The notes under the pieces were generated by a model. It was not told the origin of the DNA, searched no databases, and was given only the letters and a program-made list of their open reading frames with translations. 64,000 nt of DNA. Source: Novosphingobium acidiphilum DSM 19966. GTDB taxonomy: Bacteria > Pseudomonadota > Alphaproteobacteria > Sphingomonadales > Sphingomonadaceae. Positions 40,898 to 49,005 of this stretch are shown piece after piece. Location: contig NZ_AUBA01000009.1 of the NCBI RefSeq assembly GCF_000429005.1, positions 86,653 to 150,652 on the forward strand, written 5' to 3'. The position numbers and the translations under genes are program-made. Position 1 is the first letter of the stretch; the number at the start of each line of letters is the position of its first letter.

Positions 40898-42094
40898 TCA
40901 TGCCGCCTGGTTCAGCGCATAGTCGCGACAATGCTCCAGATAGGCGGCCTCGTGCGTGGCCGCCAGATCGACCACCGCTCGCCACAGCCAAGGTGGCGCG
41001 TCGAGCGTTTGCCCATGCGCACCAGCCAGCACGGCATGCCATTGGGCGCGCGTTGCCTGGTCCATTTGCCTTGCGTGCGCCTTGCCCACCACCGCAGCAA
41101 GATAGCGCGCCGAGGCGATGGCTTCGGCTCTGCTGAACTGTTCGACTTCGATCTTGAGATCCTGCGGCAGCAATTCGCGCACAAGCACCGATTTGCCCAA
41201 CAGCTTTGCCGCCACCATGCGATCGCCCAGATTGGGCGACAGCGCGCGTGCCCCGGCCACCACGCGTTCGGCAGGGTCATGCGGCATTTGCGCACCGGCG
41301 GCGGCCGGCGCCACGCTGGCCACGGCCTGCTTGACGTCGATCAGGCCGAATTTGGCCTTGCCGTCGTTCTGGGTGACGCTGATCAAAACGGCGAACCGCA
41401 ACAAGCCAAGCGAACTGCACCCTTTGCGCCAATAGGCCGCGTCATGGATCTTGATCGAGCTGTCCCGATCGGATGTGAACGCGGTCAGGGCCAGTGACTG
41501 CACCTGGGGCGATGCGACCAGCTCTTCCAGCGCGAAGCGTTCATTGTCGGTCACGGCCCAGTATTTTTTGCCGCGCGGAATTTTGGGCTCGATATCGCTG
41601 ATCCGCTCGCGCGCGAGATGTTTCCAGCGGCGACCGAGAGCGGCCTTTTGCACGGTCCGGACGATCTGTGACGGGGGCTCTGCCACGTCGGCCTCGGTAA
41701 ATGCAGCTTCGTAGCTGTCGGCGATGGCCTCAATCATGCGTGCCGAAACCACCCCCGGCAGATCGGAACCGCGCACTGCGGTCTGCAGGCTGAGTGCCAG
41801 GCGCACGATATCGTGTGCCGGATTGCCGATAACCGTCTGGTCAAGATCTCTGATCTGGATGTCGACATGCCCTTTGGCATCGGCAATCGGACCCAGATTG
41901 CCCAGATGGCAATCGCCACAGATCCACACCGCCGGACCTTCGGGCAGCGTATTGGCGACAGGTGATTGTGCCAGCCACTCGTAAAATCTGGCGGTGTTGC
42001 CGCGCACATAGGCGTGCGTCGATTTCGCCATTTTCAATTGTCGCAGTCGGGTCAGCGCCGATGCGCGCTGCGCCGGAGCAAGATCTTTCGGCAA
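40898..42094 (-). CDS. DUF2252 family protein
   Basis: 398 residues. The DUF2252 pattern is clear: FYEWLAQSPVANTLPEGPAVWICGDCHLGNLGP near residues 37-70, DIQIRDLDQTVIGNPAHDIVRLALSL (kinase-like catalytic loop) and the C-terminal ATHEAAYLEHCRDYA. Distantly protein kinase-like, function unknown. The frame begins with TTG at 42094, preceded by AGGGGAA at about 7 nt; the first ATG is 21 codons inside, past conserved residues, so TTG is the likely start. Confidence 0.85.
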   Translation of the reverse strand: MPKDLAPAQRASALTRLRQLKMAKSTHAYVRGNTARFYEWLAQSPVANTLPEGPAVWICGDCHLGNLGPIADAKGHVDIQIRDLDQTVIGNPAHDIVRLALSLQTAVRGSDLPGVVSARMIEAIADSYEAAFTEADVAEPPSQIVRTVQKAALGRRWKHLARERISDIEPKIPRGKKYWAVTDNERFALEELVASPQVQSLALTAFTSDRDSSIKIHDAAYWRKGCSSLGLLRFAVLISVTQNDGKAKFGLIDVKQAVASVAPAAAGAQMPHDPAERVVAGARALSPNLGDRMVAAKLLGKSVLVRELLPQDLKIEVEQFSRAEAIASARYLAAVVGKAHARQMDQATRAQWHAVLAGAHGQTLDAPPWLWRAVVDLAATHEAAYLEHCRDYALNQAA

Positions 42095-42253
42095 TGCTTT
42101 CCCCTGATTCGATTGCTTTGCATCAGGAATGCGCGAGCCGCGACAAAGTGCCGGAGCGGAGAAAATTCAGCGTTATGCGCACCGCGCAGGGAAATGGTCG
42201 CCTTGGCAGACATTTGCGACAAGGCCTGAAAGCCCATGGTCAATGCCGCGTGA

Positions 42254-42673
42254 TTACAGCCGCTTCTGCAAAAAGAACCGTTTCTGCCCGGCGGGATAAT
42301 CGTCCAGCGTGCCGAACAGGACATAGCCGAGCTTTTCATAGAACCCGCGCGCCTGGAATTCGTAAGTGTCCAGCCAGATGCCGGTGCAGCCGGCGTCGCG
42401 CGCGATCGCTTCGGCCTGGTCCATCATTCGGCGGCCCAGGCCCTGACCCCGCGCGGCCTCGGGCACCGCCAGCAGTTCGATGAACAGCCAGTCATAGCCG
42501 ATGCGGCCCCACAGCCCGCCTTCGCTGGTGCCATCGGGCGCGGTGATCACGATCGCAACCGGGCGGATGCGCGGATCGCCGGCCTGCGCGATGTTGAACG
42601 CGCGCAACGGCGCCAGCACGGCCTCGCGCACGTCGGGCGTGGGGTGTTCGGCAATGGTCAGGCGGTAGGTCAG
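42254..42673 (-). CDS. GNAT family N-acetyltransferase, probable CTG start
   Basis: 125 residues from GTG 42631, or 139 from CTG 42673. The core has IELLAVPEAARGQGLGRRMMDQAEAIA (acetyl-CoA binding R-G-Q-G-L-G) and GFYEKLGYVLFGTLDDYPAGQKRFFLQK, typical of small GNAT enzymes. Homologues as I know them begin about 14 residues before the GTG, matching the open frame TYRLTIAEHPTPD, which has no ATG, GTG or TTG. The CTG overlaps the desaturase stop as CTGA, mimicking the common ATGA coupling. Coordinates use the CTG. Confidence 0.75.
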   Translation of the reverse strand: MTYRLTIAEHPTPDVREAVLAPLRAFNIAQAGDPRIRPVAIVITAPDGTSEGGLWGRIGYDWLFIELLAVPEAARGQGLGRRMMDQAEAIARDAGCTGIWLDTYEFQARGFYEKLGYVLFGTLDDYPAGQKRFFLQKRL

Positions 42674-43866
42674 TTGGCCATCTCGCGTGTCATCGTGCTG
42701 GCAATCAGCCGCGCCAGCAGCCCGCGCAGCGTCGGATAATTGGCCCTGGCATAGGTCGAATCGCTACCCGTTGCGGCGACGATGCGCGCGTGCGCGGTGG
42801 CCAGCGCGTGATAGGGCAGGCTGGGCAACAGGTGATGCAGCGCATGAAACCGCAGGCCGACAGGCGCCCACAGCTGCGGCAGCAGGCCGTGGGGCACATT
42901 GGTGCTGTCCAGGAACTGCGCCGTCACGGTCAGCGGATCGCCCTCGTTTTCCCAGCGGTGCGCAACCAGCGTGCGCGCCTGGTTCAACAGCGCGACGCCC
43001 GAGATGATCAGCATATAAACCATCAGTGCATGCAGCGGCAGCAACCCGGTTACCGCGGTGGCGATGATCGTCACCGCCACCAGCGATGCGCCCAGCTCTT
43101 CCCAGAACCACTGCCGCGCAAACGCGCCTTCGGGCGGGCGGCGGCGATAGTCGGGGTTCATCTGCAGGCCCGACAGCCGCTCGATCACCACCCGGCGCAG
43201 CGGCGCGATCACGATCGACACCGGGCCCAGCACGCCAAACCGCAGGATCAGACCCACCGGCATCAGCACCGAAACAAAGAAGAACAGCGGCAAAGACCAT
43301 GGCTTCATCAAAGCCAGCGCCAGATATTCCGGATCTTCCGCGGTGCCATATTTGGTGCGGGTGTGATGCTGGGTATGGATGCCTTCGTACATGAAACTGG
43401 GCAGCATTGTGGGCACGCCGATCAACAGGTTCCACATCAACCGGAAACCGGGCAGCAGCGCGTGATTGAGATGGGTGATTTCGTGAATGAACAGCGTTGC
43501 GCGATACAGCGCCAGCACCGCAATCACGCCACAGCCCAGCGCCAGCCACGGCGAATGTGCCATGATCGCGCCCGCCACCGCGGCATAGCCCACCGCCGCC
43601 GAGCCAAAACAATCGGGCCAATAGATCCACGGATCGGGACGCTGCAGATCACGCGTCAGTTCGGCCGCGGTGCGCAACAGATCGCGATCGTCCGCCATGC
43701 CCGACAGCACGATGCGCGCCGTTTTTTGCGGCGCCGTTGCGGGCGCCGGGATGACGGGTGCGAGGGGCACTGGCTGCACTGGATCGGGTCTCCGCTTCAA
43801 AACTCTGGTCGTAGGGCGGACGCTGTGCCGCAAGAACGGCAAATATGCGCCTGCCCACTGGGTCAT
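42670..43866 (-). CDS. Membrane fatty acid desaturase
   Basis: About 398 residues from ATG 43866 (others: ATG 43896, ATG 43698). Three His boxes for the di-iron centre: HEITHLNH (about residue 127), HTQHH (about 165) and HALHH (about 340). Four hydrophobic segments, including AGAIMAHSPWLALGCGVIAVLALY. A proline-rich N-terminal extension precedes MADDRDLLRTAAELTRDL. It probably introduces a double bond into a membrane or lipid-linked acyl chain. Followed by a coupled acetyltransferase gene. Confidence 0.88.
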   Translation of the reverse strand: MTQWAGAYLPFLRHSVRPTTRVLKRRPDPVQPVPLAPVIPAPATAPQKTARIVLSGMADDRDLLRTAAELTRDLQRPDPWIYWPDCFGSAAVGYAAVAGAIMAHSPWLALGCGVIAVLALYRATLFIHEITHLNHALLPGFRLMWNLLIGVPTMLPSFMYEGIHTQHHTRTKYGTAEDPEYLALALMKPWSLPLFFFVSVLMPVGLILRFGVLGPVSIVIAPLRRVVIERLSGLQMNPDYRRRPPEGAFARQWFWEELGASLVAVTIIATAVTGLLPLHALMVYMLIISGVALLNQARTLVAHRWENEGDPLTVTAQFLDSTNVPHGLLPQLWAPVGLRFHALHHLLPSLPYHALATAHARIVAATGSDSTYARANYPTLRGLLARLIASTMTREMAN

Positions 43867-44037
43867 CGGGTCGTTGGCGCAGGCTGTAGACCGCATTCAC
43901 GGCACAAAGATGGCAATCCCGACCCCGATTGCAATTGCCCATCGCACACAATGGGCGTGCCGCCGACACGGTTCATCCCTGATCGCACAAGGAAACACTA
44001 TACCAAGCAGGGCCATTTCGCCTAACCGGTGATCGGA

Positions 44038-44607
44038 ATGATGACAAAGCTTCTTGCCTGGGTCCAGGCGCGCATGCCGACTCGCGAACGCATGGCGCGC
44101 AATCGCCTGATTGCGCCGCTGGCGGCGCGCCCGGAATTGTGGCGGCTGACCCGCCGCACCGTGCCGCGCGGCGTGGCGGTGGGGCTGTTTGTGGGCATCT
44201 TTCTTATGATCCCGGGGTTGCAGGTGATCGGTGCCGCTCTGCTGTGCGTGCCGTTTCGCGCCAATATCCCGATTGCCGCGGTCAGCACGTTTGTGGCGAT
44301 CCCGCCGACGATCGTGTTCATGATCCTGCCGGGCGCGGCCGCAATCGGCAACCGCTTTGGCTATCACGCCGATCTGGCTGCGGTTACGGCAATGATCGAA
44401 CGCGGGGCATCGGGTGCGCAATGGCTGGCCTGGATCAGCAGCGATGCCGCCCCCTCGCTGGCGCTGGGCCTGACCGTGATGGCGATGGTTGCGGCCGTGC
44501 TGGGCTATGCGGTGGCCGCGCGCGTGTGGCGCTGGCGCGTGATGGCGCGGCGGCGGCATCGGCTTCATGACGCGCTGGCGCGCGCCTTGCACAAGTCGGC
44601 CGCATGA
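44038..44607 (+). CDS. DUF2062 family inner-membrane protein
   Basis: About 189 residues; possible starts GTG 44029, ATG 44038 and ATG 44041. The DUF2062 core: LTRRTVPRGVAVGLFVGIFLMIPGLQVIGAALLCVPFRANIPIAAVSTFVAIPPT (quoted in part as RGVAVGLFVG and NIPIAA), followed by further hydrophobic segments and a very basic C-terminus. Function unknown. Its stop overlaps the cckA start as ATGA, so the two are cotranslated. Confidence 0.87.
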   Translation: MMTKLLAWVQARMPTRERMARNRLIAPLAARPELWRLTRRTVPRGVAVGLFVGIFLMIPGLQVIGAALLCVPFRANIPIAAVSTFVAIPPTIVFMILPGAAAIGNRFGYHADLAAVTAMIERGASGAQWLAWISSDAAPSLALGLTVMAMVAAVLGYAVAARVWRWRVMARRRHRLHDALARALHKSAA

Positions 44608-47033
44608 ATGCCCTGCCCGAGGATACGGCGCCTGCGCGCGGTGCCTGGCGCGATGTTGCGCTGGTGTCGCTGGGCTTGATGGCCAGCGTCGCCGGATTGG
44701 TGTGGCTGACCGGCAATCCGCTGATTGCCGCGGTGTTTGCCGGTGGCGTGGTGGTCCTGGCGGCGGTGATTCACGGCGCGCTGGCGCTGCGGCCGCACGC
44801 CGAGGTGCCCGAATTTGCAGCACCCGACTGGTCTGTCACCCATGCCACGATCGAACATCTGCCCGATGCCGTCGCGATCACCGACCGTGCCGGACGCCTC
44901 GTTTGCGCCAATGCGCGCTTTACCGGATGGTTCGGCACGGCAGCGCCGCCGCGCCTGCCGCTGGACGCGGCCGATCCGGCCCGCGCCGAAGAAGCCGGGC
45001 GCGCCGCCTGGCGCGATGGCCTGGCGCATGTCGGCGAAGTCAGGGCTGCGTCGGGCACGTTCGATCTGTCGGTGCATCGCGCGGGACGCGGCGAAGACCA
45101 CCTGATCTGGCGGCTGGCCCGGATCGAACGCGAAAATCCGGTGTCTGACGCGGTTGCGGCGATTTCCGGCAAGCCGGGCCGTGCCCTGGGGCGAGAGGCG
45201 ATCCAGGCCGCGGTGGTGGCCCCCGATGGGCGCATCCTGGCCGCAAACCGCGCATTTGCGGCGCGCGCCACCGGCGATGACATGGCGGATCTGACCAATA
45301 GCGACTTTGTCGGCCATTTCGAATCCGATGCCTCGCAGGATATCTATTTCACGCACGAGCGCGGGCGCGGTCTGCCGGTGCGGTTTCTGCATGTGCCGAT
45401 TGCCGATCCCGATGCGGGCGATCCGGTTGATCCTGCGCTGGTGCCGTCGCTGTTTCTGGTGGTCGATACCCACGCCGGGGTGGGCGATGCCCGTGCCGGG
45501 CTGCCGCAGATCGAGGCGCTGCTGGCGCGTCTGCCGCTGGGGTTGGCCATGGTCGATCGCGACGGGCGGTTTCTGTTTGCCAATTCGGCATTTCTGCGCG
45601 TGGCAGGCCATGATCAGACGACACCGCCGCCTTATCCGGCCGACCTGGTCATCCGCGAAGACAAGGGCGCGCTGTCGGATGCGGTGCGCCGCCATGCGCA
45701 AGGGGCGACCACCACGGGCGATGTGGCGGTGCGGCTGCGCGCCACGCCCGATGAACCGGTGCTGCTGGGCCTGGCTGCGGTGCGCGGGCTGGGCGAATGC
45801 GCGGTGCTGCTCAGCCTGAAGGATTCGAGCGAGGAAACCCGGCTGAAACACCAGATCGCCCAGGCCTCGAAAATGCAGGCAGTGGGGCAACTGGCCGGCG
45901 GCGTGGCGCATGATTTCAACAATGTGCTGACCGCCATCATCGGCTATTGCGATCTGATGCTGATGCGCCACACCCCTGGCGACAGCGATTATGACGACAT
46001 TCAGCAGATCAAGGCCAATTCCAACCGCGCCGCCAGCCTGACCAGGCAATTGCTGGCGTTTTCGCGCCAGCAGACGCTGCGGCCGCAAGTGCTGCAATTG
46101 CCCGATGTGGTGGCCGAAGTGTCGACCCTGCTCAAGCGATTGATCGGCGAACGCATCACGCTGGAGGTGGCGCACGATCGCGGGCTGGGCGCAGTGCGCG
46201 CCGATCCTGTGCAACTGGAACAGGTGCTGCTGAACCTGGCGGTGAATGCGCGCGATGCGCTTGCCGGCAACAAGGCGCCCGGCGTGGTCAAACTGATGAC
46301 GCGGCGCGTAACCGCCGAAATGGTGCGCACGATGAAGAACGACGTGCTGCCGATCGGCGATTACACCGCGCTGGTGGTGGAAGACAACGGCCACGGCATC
46401 CGCGCGGAACAGCTCGACAAGATCTTCGAACCGTTTTTCACCACCAAGGATCGCGGCAAGGGCACGGGGCTGGGCCTGTCGACGGTCTATGGCATCGTCA
46501 AGCAATCGGGCGGGTTCATCTTTGCGGCAAGCGAACTTGGCAAATGGACCCGGTTCACGATCTATTTCCCCGTCCACGTGCCGGGCCCTGACGAAGCGGC
46601 CGAACCCGTGCGCGAACGCCCGCCCGAAACCCGCCGCCGGCAATGGTCCGCAGGGGGCCGCGTGCTGCTTGTGGAAGACGAAGACACCGTGCGCGCGGTG
46701 GCCGAACGTGCGCTGGTGCGACAGGGCTATGACGTAACCACCGCCAGCGATGGCGAAGAAGGGCTGGAAACGCTGGTGCGCGCCTACGACCAGGGGACGA
46801 AATTCGACCTGATCGTGTCGGACGTGGTGATGCCGTCAATGGATGGGCCGACGATGGCGCGCGAAATCCGTGCGCGCCGCCCGGAATTGCCGTTCCTGTT
46901 CATGTCGGGCTATGCCGAGGAAACGTTGCGGCGTGAAATCGACATTCCCAACATGCATTTCCTGCCCAAGCCGTTTTCGGTGCAACAGATCGTCAACGCG
47001 GTCGAAAACGCGCTGCGCGGTGGGGCGGACTGA
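44604..47033 (+). CDS. cckA: Cell-cycle hybrid histidine kinase CckA
   Basis: Bifunctional kinase/phosphatase that feeds ChpT and then CtrA/CpdR. 809 residues: two membrane helices (about 18-38 and 42-62), two PAS regions (about 78-180 and 310-410), DHp with GGVAHDFNNVLTAIIGY (His near 438), HATPase with NLAVNARDAL, EDNGHGI and GTGLGLSTVYGIVKQSGG, and a receiver domain (about 688-805) with phosphoacceptor Asp in LIVSDVVMPSMDGP (near 739). Start ATG 44604 overlaps DUF2062 by 4 nt. Confidence 0.94.
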   Translation: MNALPEDTAPARGAWRDVALVSLGLMASVAGLVWLTGNPLIAAVFAGGVVVLAAVIHGALALRPHAEVPEFAAPDWSVTHATIEHLPDAVAITDRAGRLVCANARFTGWFGTAAPPRLPLDAADPARAEEAGRAAWRDGLAHVGEVRAASGTFDLSVHRAGRGEDHLIWRLARIERENPVSDAVAAISGKPGRALGREAIQAAVVAPDGRILAANRAFAARATGDDMADLTNSDFVGHFESDASQDIYFTHERGRGLPVRFLHVPIADPDAGDPVDPALVPSLFLVVDTHAGVGDARAGLPQIEALLARLPLGLAMVDRDGRFLFANSAFLRVAGHDQTTPPPYPADLVIREDKGALSDAVRRHAQGATTTGDVAVRLRATPDEPVLLGLAAVRGLGECAVLLSLKDSSEETRLKHQIAQASKMQAVGQLAGGVAHDFNNVLTAIIGYCDLMLMRHTPGDSDYDDIQQIKANSNRAASLTRQLLAFSRQQTLRPQVLQLPDVVAEVSTLLKRLIGERITLEVAHDRGLGAVRADPVQLEQVLLNLAVNARDALAGNKAPGVVKLMTRRVTAEMVRTMKNDVLPIGDYTALVVEDNGHGIRAEQLDKIFEPFFTTKDRGKGTGLGLSTVYGIVKQSGGFIFAASELGKWTRFTIYFPVHVPGPDEAAEPVRERPPETRRRQWSAGGRVLLVEDEDTVRAVAERALVRQGYDVTTASDGEEGLETLVRAYDQGTKFDLIVSDVVMPSMDGPTMAREIRARRPELPFLFMSGYAEETLRREIDIPNMHFLPKPFSVQQIVNAVENALRGGAD

Positions 47034-47228
47034 TCGGCTGTCCACCTGATTCGCATGGTGGTGCGCGTGACATCATTGCCAATCGGGCCCATGTGGCGGA
47101 CCTGTTGCGCGGCGCTGAATGATCAGGGCCGCAGGTGGCGCGCGCAAGATTTCATCTGTTTCCAACCCAAAAACCCCAATGGCTTAAGTGCTTGCGATCA
47201 TTTGCTTCCAATTTGGCGGAAAAAATTC

Positions 47229-47243
47229 GTTCTCTTCTTGTTC
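47229..47243 (+). promoter_or_regulatory. LexA (SOS) box upstream of recA
   Basis: GTTC-N7-GTTC (47229-47232 and 47240-47243), the direct-repeat operator used by alphaproteobacterial LexA. It lies 76 nt before the recA start and overlaps the candidate -35 element, so LexA bound here would block RNA polymerase. Confidence 0.85.
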
Positions 47244-47266
47244 TCGCGGAACGAACCGGGTACAAA
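47238..47266 (+). promoter_or_regulatory. Candidate recA promoter
   Basis: TTGTTC (47238-47243) and TACAAA (47261-47266) are 17 nt apart. The -35 hexamer shares bases with the second half of the LexA box. Predicted leader about 45 nt. Confidence 0.5.
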
Positions 47267-47318
47267 GGGCTTGTTGACGGTCCCTGTCGACCATCTCTAG
47301 CAAGGGGAGTGCAAAGCC

Positions 47319-48389
47319 ATGGCGGCGCAGCTCAAGCTTATTCAGGAAGGCAAAGAGAAAGACATGGACCGTCAGAAGGCGCTCGACGCAGCGCTCGCCC
47401 AGATCGACCGGGCATTCGGCAAAGGCTCGGTGATGAAACTGGGCCAGAAGGAAACGATGCAGGTCGAAGCGGTGTCCACCGGTTCGCTCGGCCTCGACAT
47501 TGCGCTGGGCATCGGCGGTGTGCCGCGCGGGCGTATCGTTGAAATCTACGGGCCGGAAAGCTCGGGCAAAACCACGCTGGCGTTGCATTGCATTGCCGAG
47601 GCGCAAAAAATTGGCGGCACGGCGGCATTCGTCGATGCCGAACACGCGCTTGATCCGGTCTATGCCAAGAAGCTGGGCGTCGATATCGACAACCTGATCG
47701 TGTCGCAGCCCGACACCGGTGAACAGGCGCTGGAAATCGTCGACACGCTGGTGCGATCGAACGCGGTCGATGTGCTGGTGGTCGATTCGGTTGCCGCCCT
47801 GGTGCCCCGCGCCGAAATCGAAGGCGAAATGGGCGACAGCCACGTCGGCCTGCAGGCCCGGTTGATGAGCCAGGCGCTGCGCAAGCTGACCGGGTCGATC
47901 AGCCGTTCGCGCTGCACGGTGATCTTCATCAACCAGGTGCGCATGAAGATCGGGGTGATGTACGGCAATCCGGAAACCACCACCGGCGGCAACGCGCTGA
48001 AATTCTATGCCTCGGTTCGTCTCGACATCCGCCGCACCGGTCAGATCAAGGATCGCGACGAGATCGTGGGCAACACCACCCGCGTCAAAGTGGTCAAGAA
48101 CAAGGTGGCCCCGCCGTTCAAGCAGGTGGAATTCGACATCATGTATGGCGAAGGCATCTCGAAGATCGGCGAAATTCTCGACCTGGGTGTCAAGGCCGGC
48201 ATCGTTGAAAAGTCGGGCGCCTGGTTCAGCTATGATTCGACGCGCATCGGTCAGGGCCGTGAAAACGCCAAGACATTCCTGCGCAACAATCCCGAGATGA
48301 GCACCAAACTCGAAGCTGCGATCCGCAGCCGCACCGAGGTTGTTGCAGAAGGCATGATGGCTGGTCCGGACGCGGACGACGATTCATGA
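47319..48389 (+). CDS. recA: Recombinase A
   Basis: DNA strand exchange and LexA co-protease. 356 residues with Walker A GPESSGKTT (near 78), LVVDSVAALVP (Walker B), the L1/L2 loops (MGDSHVGLQARLM, NPETTTGGNALKFYASVRLD) and an acidic C-terminus (GPDADDDS). AAGGGGAG lies 9 nt before ATG 47319; ATG 47364 (MDRQKALDAAL) would give the length of E. coli RecA and is possible. Controlled by the SOS box upstream. Confidence 0.97.
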   Translation: MAAQLKLIQEGKEKDMDRQKALDAALAQIDRAFGKGSVMKLGQKETMQVEAVSTGSLGLDIALGIGGVPRGRIVEIYGPESSGKTTLALHCIAEAQKIGGTAAFVDAEHALDPVYAKKLGVDIDNLIVSQPDTGEQALEIVDTLVRSNAVDVLVVDSVAALVPRAEIEGEMGDSHVGLQARLMSQALRKLTGSISRSRCTVIFINQVRMKIGVMYGNPETTTGGNALKFYASVRLDIRRTGQIKDRDEIVGNTTRVKVVKNKVAPPFKQVEFDIMYGEGISKIGEILDLGVKAGIVEKSGAWFSYDSTRIGQGRENAKTFLRNNPEMSTKLEAAIRSRTEVVAEGMMAGPDADDDS

Positions 48390-48404
48390 CTTTCAGGCGG
48401 TGAT

Positions 48405-48429
48405 CCGGTCGCGGCGTTGCCGCGACCGG
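48405..48429 (+). terminator. Hairpin 16 nt after recA
   Basis: Perfect 10-bp stem CCGGTCGCGG / CCGCGACCGG with loop CGTTG. No U-run follows; together with the second hairpin at 48490 it forms a two-step transcript end. Confidence 0.5.
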
Positions 48430-48489
48430 CCCCTGGCACGTCGGCGGGACCTTGGTCCTGCGATGTGTTCAAATGCCGCCAGTCCAAAG

Positions 48490-48530
48490 ACCGGCGCGTT
48501 CCCCGGCAGGAACGCGCCGGTTTCTTTTTG
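48490..48530 (+). terminator. Intrinsic terminator of recA
   Basis: 13-bp perfect stem ACCGGCGCGTTCC (48490-48502) / GGAACGCGCCGGT (48509-48521), 6-nt loop, then TTCTTTTTG. Strong Rho-independent terminator. Confidence 0.9.
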
Positions 48531-48679
48531 TGCCCGACGAGGGGCAAGACCGCAGCTGCCCCGGTGGCTGGACCTGACGGCTTGCCATCGCGGCCAATTC
48601 ATGAGCAAGAGGCGGCGCGCTTTGTTGATGCCGTTCGGGCCAATGCGGCGGCTGCCCATTTCGCCGAAAGGACCCCACG

Positions 48680-48802
48680 ATGCCCAACATTCGCACCGTC
48701 AACAAACGTCACAAGCACGCCATTGTCGAACAGGTTGCCCGCAACAAGGCCGCCGAACGCGCAGCGCTTGCCGAAGCCAAGCCGGTCAAGCCCGCGGCCT
48801 GA
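48680..48802 (+). CDS. Small basic protein (40 aa)
   Basis: A 40-codon gene after the recA terminator, with AAAGGA about 7 nt before ATG. The product MPNIRTVNKRHKHAIVEQ then an alanine/lysine-rich helix ending AKPVKPAA is strongly basic at the N-terminus and could bind nucleic acid. Family not recognised; looks like small conserved sphingomonad proteins. It has no neighbour within 200 nt on its strand and must have its own promoter. Confidence 0.55.
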   Translation: MPNIRTVNKRHKHAIVEQVARNKAAERAALAEAKPVKPAA

Positions 48803-49005
48803 TCACGCAACACCCGTTGTGAACGGGTGACGTGGCTGCCAATTCTGGCCCGCCAGGCATACCAGGCGTTGTGCCGCGCGGACATCGAGCCGCGCGGCCA
48901 CCCCGCACCCTGGCAACGCCCCCCCCGGCGCCGATGGCCCCGGCGAATGCCGCGTCCACGCCCGGATCCGCGCTGAAAAGCGCGCGGCGCCAACTGACCC
49001 AGCCG

